The notes under the pieces are model-generated. The model was not told the origin of the DNA and ran no database searches. It saw only the letters and a list, made by a program, of their open reading frames with translations. A stretch of DNA of 41,759 bases from JANXSD01 sp043758125 (GTDB lineage Bacteria; Bacteroidota; Bacteroidia; AKYH767-A; OLB10), in contig JAYVOC010000269.1 of the NCBI GenBank assembly GCA_043758125.1, positions 1-41,759 on the forward strand. Direction: 5' to 3'. Position numbers and translations under genes: made by a program. Numbering within the stretch: position 1 is the first letter of the stretch; each line of letters starts with the position of its first letter. Shown here one piece after another: positions 24,597-33,760 of this stretch.

Positions 24597-27235
24597 TTCT
24601 CATTGGTCGTTTCATCAACATGTGGCTGAATAATTTTTGCAATTAAGCCACTCCAACCTGTTTGATGCGATGCTCCTAAGCCTATACCATTATCACCATG
24701 AAAATATTCATGAAATAAAATATAATTGTTGAAATTCGGATCGCGCTGTATTTTTTCATTGTCTCCTGAAACTGGTCTGTTGCCGTTTTCATCTTTGACA
24801 AATAATTTTATTAAACGTTTTGAAAGCTCCTCTGAAATTTGCTTTAAAGTTAAAAGATTTCCTGAGCCCGTTGGATATTCTACTTTAAATTGATCACCAT
24901 AATAATAATGAAAACGTTGAAGCGATTCGATGATGAGAAAATTGATGGGCATCCATATTGGTCCGCGCCAGTTGGAGTTGCCACCAAACAATGCAGTTTC
25001 AGATTCTCCCGGTTCATAATTCACACTAAATTGAGTACCCATTATCGTTAATTCAAAAGGATTTTGTTCATGATATTTGGAAAGTGAACGAATGCCGAAT
25101 GGTGAAAGAAATTCAGATTCATCTAACATTCTTTTTAATATTTTTTTCAACCGATGCCCACGCAACATTGAAAGCAAATGTCTTTCTTCTTGATTTTTTT
25201 CATGCCAATGTGAAACAAGATCTGCAAGCTCAGGTCTGTGTTCAAGAAACCATTGCAATCGAGTCCTAAATCCAGGCATTGCAAGCAACTCATGATCCAA
25301 TACTTCAACTGCAAACAATGGAATCAATCCGACAATAGATCGCACTTTTAATTTCATGAATTTATTATCTGGTAATTTCAACATGTCATAATAAAACTGA
25401 TCTTCTTCACACCACAAACCTTCAGCGTTCTCACCCATCTGCGACATTGCATTGGCTATGTATAAAAAATGTTCAAAGAATTTTGTCGCCATGTCTTCAT
25501 ACACATCATTTGACTTTGCCAACTCCAATGCTATTCGCATCATGTTAAGTGAATACATCGCCATCCAACTAGTACCATCTGATTGCTCGATATAACTACC
25601 TCCAGGCAAAATTTTTCCTCTATCAAAAACACCAATGTTATCTAAACCTAAAAATCCACCTTCAAAAAGATTGTTGTCTTCGGTATCTTTTCTGTTAACC
25701 CACCATGTAAAATTTATAATGAGCTTATGAAAAATTGCTTCCAAGAATTTAATATCTCCTGATCCATTATTATTTTTCTGATCAATTTCATAAACTCGCC
25801 ATGTAGCATAAGCATGCACAGGCGGATTGGTATCACTGAGTGCCCATTCATACGCAGGTAATTGCCCGTTGGGGTGCATATACCATTCACGAACAAATAA
25901 TTCAAGTTGTTGTTTTGCAAAATGTGTATCAACCAATGCCAAAGAAATTGTATGAAACGCAACATCCCACGAAGCATACCAAGGATATTCCCATTTATCA
26001 GGCATTGAAATAATATCTGCATTATTCAAATGTTTCCATGTATGATTTCTTCCATTCAATCTTTCCGATGGAGGAGGAGGTTGAGAAGGATCGCCTGTCA
26101 ACCATTGCGCAACATCATAATAATAAAATTGCTTACTCCATAACATTCCAGCCAATGCCTGCCGCTGAATGTTGCGTTCATCTTCTGATGAAATTTCTTT
26201 TTGTAACTCGTTGTAAAATTCATCAGCTTCGTTTTTTCTTGCTTCAAATATTTTATCAAATTCTGCAAATGGATTTTCCATTCCACTTGGCTCTAGTCGC
26301 AAACGAATAGTTTTTGATTCACCGGCTTTTAGTGTGATGTCATAATTAACAGCCGCTTTAGTTCCAGTGTTTGCAGCGTTCACAGCGTCCTTAGCTTTTG
26401 AAACGATGTAGTTATTTATTCCATCTTTATAATAACCTGCATTGTTTTTTACTCCATATAATCGTTCAACATTGGTTTCGTTTTCGCAAAAGAGAACTTC
26501 AGGATTTTGATCATAATGAAAAATAATATCACCAAGATCTTTATGTTCTATCGCAATGCATGAATTTTTATCTGCAAACATTTTTGGCTTGTAGTCATCG
26601 TAACCCCATGCCCATGTATTTCGAAACCAAAGTTGCGGTAATAAATTTAATAATGCATCCTCATTGCTACGATTACAAATAGTAATTTTAATGAGTAAAT
26701 CATCAGGAGTATTTTTTGCAAATTCAACAAACACATCAAAGTATTTATCATCATTAAAAATTCCTGTATCTAACAATTCAAATTCAGGTTGAAGCTTTGT
26801 TCTATTTTTATTTTCATGCACTAACCATTCGTAAGGAAATTCTTGCTGCGAATATTTATAAAGCATTTTCTGATAGGAGTGAGTAGGGGTATTGTCGAGA
26901 TAATAGTATAGCTCTTTTACATCTTCCCCATGATTTCCTTCATGACCTGTTAAACCAAACAGACGCTCTTTAATAATCGGATCTTTTTTATTCCACATCG
27001 CCAATGAAAAACAGAGCAATTGTTTTTGATCACAAAATCCTGCAATACCTTCTTCGCCCCAACGAAATGCCTTGCTACGAGCCATATCATGTGTTGTATA
27101 TTCCCATGCGGATCCATCAGCACTGTAATCTTCACGCACAGTTCCCCATTGGCGCTCGGCAAGGTAAGGACCCCATTTTTTCCATTTGGATTTATTGGAT
27201 AAATCATCCTGCAAACGTTCCTTTTCTTTCGTCAT
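24593..27235 (-). CDS. GH63-like (MGH1-type) glucosidase
   Basis: A protein of about 880 residues. It opens with WKKWGPYLAERQWGTVREDY and SADGSAWEYTTHDMARSKAF, then RWGEEGIAGFCD, a block typical of GH63/YgjK-related inverting alpha-glucosidases. The (alpha/alpha)6 barrel region includes YDVAQWLTGDPSQPPPPSER, KWEYPWYASWDVAFHTISLA, PPVHAYATWRVYE and WRGPIWMPINFLIIESL. The last block holds HQTGWSGLIAKIIQPH. It probably removes glucose from alpha-linked oligosaccharides; the exact linkage is not readable. No signal peptide is seen. I prefer ATG 27235 over the GTG at 27241. It begins 13 bp after pgi and overlaps the debranching gene by four bases. Confidence 0.87.
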   Translation of the reverse strand: MTKEKERLQDDLSNKSKWKKWGPYLAERQWGTVREDYSADGSAWEYTTHDMARSKAFRWGEEGIAGFCDQKQLLCFSLAMWNKKDPIIKERLFGLTGHEGNHGEDVKELYYYLDNTPTHSYQKMLYKYSQQEFPYEWLVHENKNRTKLQPEFELLDTGIFNDDKYFDVFVEFAKNTPDDLLIKITICNRSNEDALLNLLPQLWFRNTWAWGYDDYKPKMFADKNSCIAIEHKDLGDIIFHYDQNPEVLFCENETNVERLYGVKNNAGYYKDGINNYIVSKAKDAVNAANTGTKAAVNYDITLKAGESKTIRLRLEPSGMENPFAEFDKIFEARKNEADEFYNELQKEISSEDERNIQRQALAGMLWSKQFYYYDVAQWLTGDPSQPPPPSERLNGRNHTWKHLNNADIISMPDKWEYPWYASWDVAFHTISLALVDTHFAKQQLELFVREWYMHPNGQLPAYEWALSDTNPPVHAYATWRVYEIDQKNNNGSGDIKFLEAIFHKLIINFTWWVNRKDTEDNNLFEGGFLGLDNIGVFDRGKILPGGSYIEQSDGTSWMAMYSLNMMRIALELAKSNDVYEDMATKFFEHFLYIANAMSQMGENAEGLWCEEDQFYYDMLKLPDNKFMKLKVRSIVGLIPLFAVEVLDHELLAMPGFRTRLQWFLEHRPELADLVSHWHEKNQEERHLLSMLRGHRLKKILKRMLDESEFLSPFGIRSLSKYHEQNPFELTIMGTQFSVNYEPGESETALFGGNSNWRGPIWMPINFLIIESLQRFHYYYGDQFKVEYPTGSGNLLTLKQISEELSKRLIKLFVKDENGNRPVSGDNEKIQRDPNFNNYILFHEYFHGDNGIGLGASHQTGWSGLIAKIIQPHVDETTNEK

Positions 27236-27248
27236 TACCACTAAATAT

Positions 27249-28901
27249 TTAGCATTTCGTTCGCCATTTTTTATAAGTATTAATCAACCCATTTGTTGAA
27301 CTGTCGTAAGTTGAAACAGGCGAATCATCTTTCAATTTCGGTTCAATTTTATTTGCTAATTGTTTTCCTAATTCAACGCCCCATTGATCGAAGCTAAAAA
27401 TATTCAAGATAATTCCTTGGACAAATATTTTATGTTCATATAATGCGATCAAAGTTCCCAGAGAAAATGGAGTGATTTTTTTTATGAGAAAAGAATTGGT
27501 GGGACGATTGCCTTCAAAAACTTTAAAAGGAATTAATTTTTCCTTTTCCGATTGATTCATTCCCTTTAACTCTTCTGCGATCACTTCACTGTTTTTACCA
27601 TTCATTAACGCTGCTGTTTGTGCGAAAAAGTTGGAGAGTAAAATTTCATGATGTTCTCCAATGGGGTTTTGACTTATCGCAGGAGCAATAAAATCGCATG
27701 GGATGAAACGAGTGCCTTGATGTAAGAGTTGATAAAAAGCGTGTTGGCCATTGGTACCAGGTTCACCCCAAACAATAGGTCCAGTGGCATAGTTTACATC
27801 ATTTCCATTTCGATCAATATGTTTTCCGTTACTTTCCATATTTCCCTGCTGAAAGTATGCGGCAAATCGATGCATATACTGATCATACGGAAAGATGGCT
27901 TCTGTTTGTGCTCCAAAAAAATTCGAATACCATATTCCAATTAAGGCCATCAGTACAGGAATGTTTTTTTCAAATGCTGTGTTCCTAAAATGCTGATCAC
28001 TTTCATTAGCGCCTTTTAGCAATAATTCGAAATTATTATAACCGATGGTAAGTGCAATGGATAAACCGATGGCGCTCCATAAACTATATCGTCCGCCAAC
28101 CCAATCCCAAAAAACAAACATATTTTCTGGTGCAATTCCAAATTTCAAAACCTCTTTTTCATTGGTTGATAAAGCAACAAAATGAAGCGCAATATATTTT
28201 TCTTCTTTAGCAGATTTCAAAAACCATTCGCGCGCAGTATGAGCATTAGTCATGGTTTCCTGCGTAGTGAATGTTTTAGAAGCGATCAGAAAAAGTGTTT
28301 CATCGGGATTTAAATCTTTTAATGTTTCAACAATTTGAGTTGCATCAACGTTCGAAACAAAATGAGCTTTTATACCCTCGAGCCAATAAGGACGAAGCGC
28401 TTCTGTCACCATCACAGGACCTAAATCGCTACCCCCAATGCCAATATTAACTATGTGTTTAATTTTTTTTCCTGAAAAGCCTTTCCATGCGCCACTATGA
28501 ACTCTTTCGCAAAACATTTTCATTTGTTGACGAACCTTTGCTATCTCCATATTTACATCAACTCCATCTACCAAAAATGATGTAGTAGAAAAATTTCTTA
28601 ATGCTGTATGTAATACTGCACGGTTCTCTGTTTCATTTATTTTTTCACCTATAAACATGGCTTCCATTGCCAACTTAAGTTTACATTCATCCGCTAGCTC
28701 TAATAATAATTGTTTTGTATGATCAGTTACTAAGTTCTTTGAATAATCAAAAAGTAATTCATTAAAAATAATTGACATTTTATCAAACCTTTGCGCATCT
28801 TTTTCAAATAATAATTTTATACGCTCATTTTTTATTTCATTATAATGAGCAGTCAATTTTTTCCAAGCGGAAGTTTGAGTTGGATTTATTTTTGGAAGCA
28901 T
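27249..28901 (-). CDS. pgi: Glucose-6-phosphate isomerase
   Basis: At 550 residues it has the usual length of the long bacterial PGI type. Visible blocks are HIVNIGIGGSDLGPVMVTEA (phosphate-binding part of the SIS fold), SKTFTTQETMTNAHTAREWF, WDWVGGRYSLWSAIGLS near 270 (PGI signature), EPGTNGQHAFYQLLHQGTRF with the region of the active-site His, and YDSSTNGLI near the C-terminus. It interconverts glucose-6-phosphate and fructose-6-phosphate, letting carbon from transketolase products return to glucose-6-phosphate for another oxidative turn. It lies 27 bp after pgl and 13 bp before the GH63-like gene. Confidence 0.97.
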   Translation of the reverse strand: MLPKINPTQTSAWKKLTAHYNEIKNERIKLLFEKDAQRFDKMSIIFNELLFDYSKNLVTDHTKQLLLELADECKLKLAMEAMFIGEKINETENRAVLHTALRNFSTTSFLVDGVDVNMEIAKVRQQMKMFCERVHSGAWKGFSGKKIKHIVNIGIGGSDLGPVMVTEALRPYWLEGIKAHFVSNVDATQIVETLKDLNPDETLFLIASKTFTTQETMTNAHTAREWFLKSAKEEKYIALHFVALSTNEKEVLKFGIAPENMFVFWDWVGGRYSLWSAIGLSIALTIGYNNFELLLKGANESDQHFRNTAFEKNIPVLMALIGIWYSNFFGAQTEAIFPYDQYMHRFAAYFQQGNMESNGKHIDRNGNDVNYATGPIVWGEPGTNGQHAFYQLLHQGTRFIPCDFIAPAISQNPIGEHHEILLSNFFAQTAALMNGKNSEVIAEELKGMNQSEKEKLIPFKVFEGNRPTNSFLIKKITPFSLGTLIALYEHKIFVQGIILNIFSFDQWGVELGKQLANKIEPKLKDDSPVSTYDSSTNGLINTYKKWRTKC

Positions 28902-28928
28902 GCGATTATTTTTTTAAAACCTAATAAA

Positions 28929-29654
28929 TTATTTTTTCAATAGTGCTGCTGCTTGCTCATCTAGGAACCATTGCAATTCTCCATCTATAGGATTTATTAG
29001 TTGGGCAGGATATTTTTGCACATTACGTTCATCTCCTAAAACGTGTTGAACAGACTCCGCTTTTTCTTTTCCATAAGCAAGAAATAAAATATGTTTTGAC
29101 TGATTAATCATCGGCGCTGTCATCGTTATCCTGTAACTATTTTGTTCTTTAAAAAAAACAGCCTTTACTGTTGCAGATGTTTCTTCGAGAACGGAGGTAA
29201 AAGGAAATAAGGAGGCCGTATGTGCATTATCTCCTAAGCCTAATAAAATCAAATCAAAACGAACAGGCATTAGTTTGAAATACGAAGTAATCGATTTGTT
29301 ATATTTTTCTGCTGCATCATCAAGTGATAGCGTAGTATCAACTTTAAAAATTTGTGATGAAGTAATTTTTAAAGGATCGAATAAAGATGTTTGTGACATC
29401 AATGAATTACTTTGCGGATCATCAGAAGGAACATATCTTTCATCACCAAAGAAAAAAATTACTTTGCTCCAATCAACCTGAGTTTTATATTCATTTGATG
29501 ATAGTAGTTGAAATAATTTTTTTGGAGAGTTACCGCCTGATAGTGCAACAGTAAATGCCCCTTGTTTTTCTATAGATTGTTGCGCAATTTTAATAAAGTA
29601 CGAAACTGTTGCCGACAGTAATTCATTTACAGATTTATAAATATTAAGTTTCAC
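28929..29654 (-). CDS. pgl: 6-phosphogluconolactonase (DevB type)
   Basis: The 241-residue protein has the family motifs FTVALSGGNSPKKLFQLLSS, WSKVIFFFGDERYVPSDDPQ with SNSLMSQTSLF, and DLILLGLGDNAHTASLFPF. The late block RITMTAPMINQSKHILFLAY is also typical. It hydrolyses 6-phosphogluconolactone to 6-phosphogluconate, the step between Zwf and Gnd. The start appears to be GTG 29654, preceded by AGG; no in-frame ATG lies close by. It begins 5 bp after zwf, so the two are tightly linked. Confidence 0.96.
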   Translation of the reverse strand: MKLNIYKSVNELLSATVSYFIKIAQQSIEKQGAFTVALSGGNSPKKLFQLLSSNEYKTQVDWSKVIFFFGDERYVPSDDPQSNSLMSQTSLFDPLKITSSQIFKVDTTLSLDDAAEKYNKSITSYFKLMPVRFDLILLGLGDNAHTASLFPFTSVLEETSATVKAVFFKEQNSYRITMTAPMINQSKHILFLAYGKEKAESVQHVLGDERNVQKYPAQLINPIDGELQWFLDEQAAALLKK

Positions 29655-29659
29655 CTGAA

Positions 29660-31174
29660 TTATTTTTTATGCTTAAGTGGAAGAGAAAACCAATGAAAGC
29701 CATCTCGAGCAATCAATGCTTCTGCAGTTTCGGGTCCTACGGAATCTGCTGAATAGTTTGGAAAGTTTACACTTTTTTTAGATTGCCAAGAATTCAATAT
29801 CGGCATTATTAATTCCCATGCCGATTCAACCTGATCTGCACGCATAAATAAAGTTTGGTCGCCCATCATTATTTCAAGAAGAAGCGTTTCATAGGCTTCG
29901 GGAGTTTCATTAATGGCTGCCTCATCATAATTGAATACCATATCAATTGTGTTCAACACCATATCCAGTCCAGGTCTTTTTGCTTGTAACTGCAGACGTA
30001 TACTCATTTCGGGTTGTATGTTGATGATTAACCTGTTTTGTTGCCAGTTATCTGTTGCTTCCTGCGGAAATACAAAATGCGGAACATCACGAAATTGAAT
30101 AGAAATAGAAGATGATGTTTGGTGCATTCGTTTTCCTGTTCGCACATAAAATGGTACGCCATGCCATCTCCAATTATCTATAAAAAATTTTATAGCTGCA
30201 AAAGTTTCTGTATTCGATTCAGGATTTACTTTTGGTTCTTCCCTATAACCTAGAACCTCTTTACCTTCCATCCATCCGCTGCCATACTGACCTCTTACGG
30301 CATGCGTTCTGATTTCTTCGGGTGAAAATTTTCGCATGGCATGAAGGACATCTACTTTACGGTTGCGAACTTCATCAGCACTGAAATTAATTGGCGTTTC
30401 CATGGCTATAAAGCATAGCAATTGCAACAAATGATTCTGCATCATATCGCGCAAAGCACCAGCACCTTCATAATACTCTCCACGCTCTTCCACGCCGATT
30501 TGTTCTAGTACTGATATCTGAACATGTTGAATATAATTTCGATTCCATATTGGTTCAAGTATGGCATTTGCAAAACGGAATGCCATAATATTCTGAACGG
30601 TTTCTTTGCCGAGGTAGTGATCAATCCTGTAGATCTGTTTTTCCTTGAAGATGCTGCACAATTGCTTATTTAATGCTCTTGCAGAATCAAGATCGTGACC
30701 GAATGGTTTCTCAATAACTATACGTGCACTCTCAGGATTTTCTGCCAACTTATTTTTTGAAATATTTTCAGCGATCACACCAAAATATTTTGGCGCTACA
30801 GCGAGATAATAAATCAAATGTGGATCTGTTTTCCATTCCTCTTTGTATTGTTGAATTTTAACTCCAAACTCTTTGAAGGAATCAGCATTATCAAATTCTG
30901 CAGCCTGATAAAAAATACGTGATGAAAACTCTTTCCATTTACTCTCTTCTGCTTTTCCTTTGCGAGAATACTTATTGATAGCTTCCAGTAATTTTTCACG
31001 AAAATTGTCATCGTTCAATTCGGTTCTGCTACTTCCAATAATTACAAACTGATCTGCCAGCCAATTATCGAGAAATAAATTGTAAAGTGCTGGAATTATT
31101 TTTCGCGAAGTAAGATCCCCTGTCGCACCAAATAATATGAAGATTGTAGGTTGATCTTTGATGTTAGTTATCAT
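29660..31174 (-). CDS. zwf: Glucose-6-phosphate 1-dehydrogenase
   Basis: From ATG 31174 the protein is 504 residues. The NADP-binding Rossmann motif FGATGDLTSRKI begins near residue 15. The substrate block RIDHYLGKETVQNIMAFRFA near 180 contains the catalytic His and substrate Lys, and FYVRTGKRM is present near 350. It oxidises glucose-6-phosphate to the lactone and makes NADPH, the entry step of the oxidative pentose phosphate pathway. A longer frame opens at a TTG (31222) and would overlap gnd by 22 bp, but the extra residues MGRQRKIILIRKKHSV do not look like the family. I therefore use the ATG, which leaves a 26-bp gap after gnd. Confidence 0.97.
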   Translation of the reverse strand: MITNIKDQPTIFILFGATGDLTSRKIIPALYNLFLDNWLADQFVIIGSSRTELNDDNFREKLLEAINKYSRKGKAEESKWKEFSSRIFYQAAEFDNADSFKEFGVKIQQYKEEWKTDPHLIYYLAVAPKYFGVIAENISKNKLAENPESARIVIEKPFGHDLDSARALNKQLCSIFKEKQIYRIDHYLGKETVQNIMAFRFANAILEPIWNRNYIQHVQISVLEQIGVEERGEYYEGAGALRDMMQNHLLQLLCFIAMETPINFSADEVRNRKVDVLHAMRKFSPEEIRTHAVRGQYGSGWMEGKEVLGYREEPKVNPESNTETFAAIKFFIDNWRWHGVPFYVRTGKRMHQTSSSISIQFRDVPHFVFPQEATDNWQQNRLIINIQPEMSIRLQLQAKRPGLDMVLNTIDMVFNYDEAAINETPEAYETLLLEIMMGDQTLFMRADQVESAWELIMPILNSWQSKKSVNFPNYSADSVGPETAEALIARDGFHWFSLPLKHKK

Positions 31175-31200
31175 AACTGAATGTTTCTTTCTTATTAAAA

Positions 31201-32628
31201 TTATTTTTCTTTGCCTTCCCAATTTGTATGAAATACACCTTCTTTTCCATTAAGCTCGTAAGTATGTGCACCAAAATAATCTCGTTGTGCTTGTATAAGA
31301 TTGGATGGCATTTTTTCACTTTTTAGATAATCAAAATAATTTAATGAAGCAGCAAAGGCCGGTATAGCAATGCCTCCAAGTGAAGCATTCGAAACTATAG
31401 TACGAATACCTGGAAGACTGTTATTAATTTCTGCTCGAATAGTACTATCTGATAATATATTTTCAAGGCTTACATTGTTTTGAAAAGCTTGGTAAATATT
31501 TTCGAGAAAAGTTGAACGAATGATGCAGCCTCCACGCCATATTTTTGCTACTTCACCTAACTGCAATTTATAGTTAAATTCTTGCGAAGCTTTGTAAAGC
31601 AAATGCATTCCTTGTGCATAGGTTATTACCATGCTAAAATAAAATGCTTGTTCAAGATTTAATAAATATTCATTTTCGTTTTGTATGATTGATTTTTGAT
31701 TTGCACTATCAATCATCGAGGCCATTTCCGTTCTTAATGATTTATACTTTGATAAATCACGCATAGAAACAGCGGTATCGATAGTAGGAATAGGAACCTG
31801 CAAATCCATTGCAACTTGCGATGTCCACTTGCCAGTACCTTTTGCTTTCGCTTCGTCTTTTATTTCATCCAATAAAAATGCATCTGAGCCATCTTGTTTA
31901 AAAGCAAAAATAACAGCCGTAATCTCCATCAAGAATGATTGAAGTCTACCTTCATTCCACTTTTTAAAAATGTCATGAATAGTATTGTTGTTAAGGTGTA
32001 ATTCATTTTTTAAAAGGTCATACGTTTCGGCAATCAATTGCATCAATGCATATTCAATTCCATTGTGCACCATTTTTACAAAATGACCTGATGCACCGGG
32101 ACCTATATACGTTACACACGGCTCACCATTTACATCTGCGGCAATAGTTTCAAAAATATGCTGAACATGTTTGTAAGCTTCTTTGTCACCTCCAGGCATC
32201 ATACTCGGACCTTTACGAGCTCCTTCTTCACCTCCTGAAATTCCCATTCCAAAAAAGTGTAATCCATTTTCTTGTAATAAAGTATCTCTCCGTTCAGTGT
32301 CACGAAAATGAGAATTGCCTCCATCAATTATAATATCTCCCTTATCTAACAGCGGAATTAATTCTGTTATTACATCATCTACAATTTTTCCAGCAGGCAC
32401 TAACATCATTATTGTTCTTGGGACTTTTAAGCTTTGAACAAATTCTTTTATATCGGTAAAACCTTTTGTTGCACTGCCTTTACTTTCATTAGCAAGCATA
32501 GCAAGTTGTTCTGCATTTTTATCATATCCTGCTACATTAAATCCATGATCAGTCATGTTGAGAAGCAGGTTGCGACCCATTGTTCCTAAACCTATCATTC
32601 CAAATAAAAATTCTTTATTAGTTGCCAT
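31201..32628 (-). CDS. gnd: 6-phosphogluconate dehydrogenase, decarboxylating
   Basis: 475 residues, the length of the standard NADP-type enzyme. The N-terminus has GMIGLGTMGRNLLLNMTDHG (dinucleotide binding, 11-30). The substrate region has GGNSHFRDTERR, GISGGEEGARKGPSMMPGG and FVKMVHNGIEYALMQ. LDEIKDEAKAKGTGKWTSQV matches the family signature, and RDYFGAHTYE is near the C-terminus. It converts 6-phosphogluconate to ribulose-5-phosphate, CO2 and NADPH. It sits between the HAD phosphatase gene (13 bp) and zwf (26 bp). Confidence 0.98.
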   Translation of the reverse strand: MATNKEFLFGMIGLGTMGRNLLLNMTDHGFNVAGYDKNAEQLAMLANESKGSATKGFTDIKEFVQSLKVPRTIMMLVPAGKIVDDVITELIPLLDKGDIIIDGGNSHFRDTERRDTLLQENGLHFFGMGISGGEEGARKGPSMMPGGDKEAYKHVQHIFETIAADVNGEPCVTYIGPGASGHFVKMVHNGIEYALMQLIAETYDLLKNELHLNNNTIHDIFKKWNEGRLQSFLMEITAVIFAFKQDGSDAFLLDEIKDEAKAKGTGKWTSQVAMDLQVPIPTIDTAVSMRDLSKYKSLRTEMASMIDSANQKSIIQNENEYLLNLEQAFYFSMVITYAQGMHLLYKASQEFNYKLQLGEVAKIWRGGCIIRSTFLENIYQAFQNNVSLENILSDSTIRAEINNSLPGIRTIVSNASLGGIAIPAFAASLNYFDYLKSEKMPSNLIQAQRDYFGAHTYELNGKEGVFHTNWEGKEK

Positions 32629-32641
32629 TTATAAAATTATT

Positions 32642-33268
32642 TTAAATTGATGTATAAATAAAATCTTCCAGTATTTTTTTTGTGGATTCCAAACTTTGGT
32701 GTTGATAGCTTTGAATGCCTAAACGTTGAGCGGTCATTACAAGCATCGGTCTATCGTCAAAATAAATGCACTGTTCCGGATTTGCTTGTGCTATACCCAA
32801 TGCAAGATCATAAATTCCGGGATCGGGTTTACGCATTTTTACTTCACAAGAAGAAATAAATGCATCAAAACATTCGTGCAGACCAAATTTTTTAATGCGG
32901 TAATCGTTCAAGTCTTTGCCTTCGTTATTGAGAGAGATAACTCTTATGTTTTCTGAAGTATTTTTTTTCCATCCTTTCAGCCACTGAAGTGTATCGGGTA
33001 ATTCTAAAGATTGTGAAAATATGAATGATTTAAATTCTTCAGATGTAAAATTTCTTGATTCGTTAAATACTACTGTATTCAAATAGTCATCAAGCGTAAT
33101 TCTCCCAATTTCATAAACATTAAAAATAAAATCGTGGAGACGATCCATCTGCTCATAATCAAGTCCGAATTTTTTAGCCGCCGCTTGTCTTGCTACGTGA
33201 CCCCAACCATCTGTAAGTAGCACCCCGCCAATATCGAAAAAAATAACTTTGAATGATGTAGTTTGCAT
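32642..33268 (-). CDS. HAD-superfamily phosphatase, YihX-like
   Basis: The 208-residue protein carries the HAD motifs: FFDIGGVLLTDGW (motif I, with DxG instead of the common DxD), VISLNNEGK (motif II, Ser/Asn), KMRKPDPGIYDLA (motif III Lys) and IYFDDRPMLV (motif IV). The helical cap lies about 20-85. The DxG form is common in the YihX/epoxide-hydrolase-like branch, whose E. coli member removes phosphate from alpha-glucose-1-phosphate. In this sugar operon a similar role is plausible but not shown by sequence. It lies 36 bp after rpiB and 13 bp before gnd. Confidence 0.85.
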   Translation of the reverse strand: MQTTSFKVIFFDIGGVLLTDGWGHVARQAAAKKFGLDYEQMDRLHDFIFNVYEIGRITLDDYLNTVVFNESRNFTSEEFKSFIFSQSLELPDTLQWLKGWKKNTSENIRVISLNNEGKDLNDYRIKKFGLHECFDAFISSCEVKMRKPDPGIYDLALGIAQANPEQCIYFDDRPMLVMTAQRLGIQSYQHQSLESTKKILEDFIYTSI

Positions 33269-33304
33269 AAACCGATATGTATACTTTTTTTAATGATGTT
33301 TTAC

Positions 33305-33751
33305 TTAATCTTTTTCTAATGCATTAACTTTTTCTAATCTTCTTAAGTGTCTTTCTGCACGACTAAATTTTGCGTTTAAAAATGCAGAAATAAATTCATT
33401 TGCAGCCTCAAATGCAGTAACTCTTCCGCCAAGACAAATCAAATTCATATCATCATCTTCTACTCCCTGATGTGCAGAAAAATAATCATTAATTAAAGCT
33501 GCTCTTACGCTTGCTACTTTATTTGCAACAATCGCTGCTCCAACGCCACTTCCGCAAATTGCAATACCACGTTCAACCTCATTTGCCGCAACTGCTCTAG
33601 CTAATGGAATTACAAAATCAGGATAATCATCTGAGTTATCCAAAGCAAAGGCACCAAAATCTTTTACATCAAATCCTTGCTTGATTAAATTTTCATGAAT
33701 GACTTTTTTTAAAGCAAATCCACCATGGTCTGCTGCGATGCCAATTTTCAT
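33305..33751 (-). CDS. rpiB: Ribose-5-phosphate isomerase B
   Basis: The 148-residue protein is of LacAB/RpiB type: IGIAADHGGFALKKVI at the N-terminus, DDYPDFVIPLARAV, then GIAICGSGVGAAIVANKVAS with the likely catalytic Cys in ICGSG, and DDDMNLICLGGRV. It interconverts ribulose-5-phosphate, the Gnd product, and ribose-5-phosphate, the substrate of transketolase. The gene starts 9 bp after tkt. RpiA is not encoded in this window. Confidence 0.96.
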   Translation of the reverse strand: MKIGIAADHGGFALKKVIHENLIKQGFDVKDFGAFALDNSDDYPDFVIPLARAVAANEVERGIAICGSGVGAAIVANKVASVRAALINDYFSAHQGVEDDDMNLICLGGRVTAFEAANEFISAFLNAKFSRAERHLRRLEKVNALEKD

Positions 33752-33760
33752 TTTATAATT

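Noticed and set aside
31175..31222. Longer start for zwf at a TTG
   Set aside because: The extra 16 residues are basic, unlike the family, and would overlap gnd. ATG 31174 gives the usual N-terminus.
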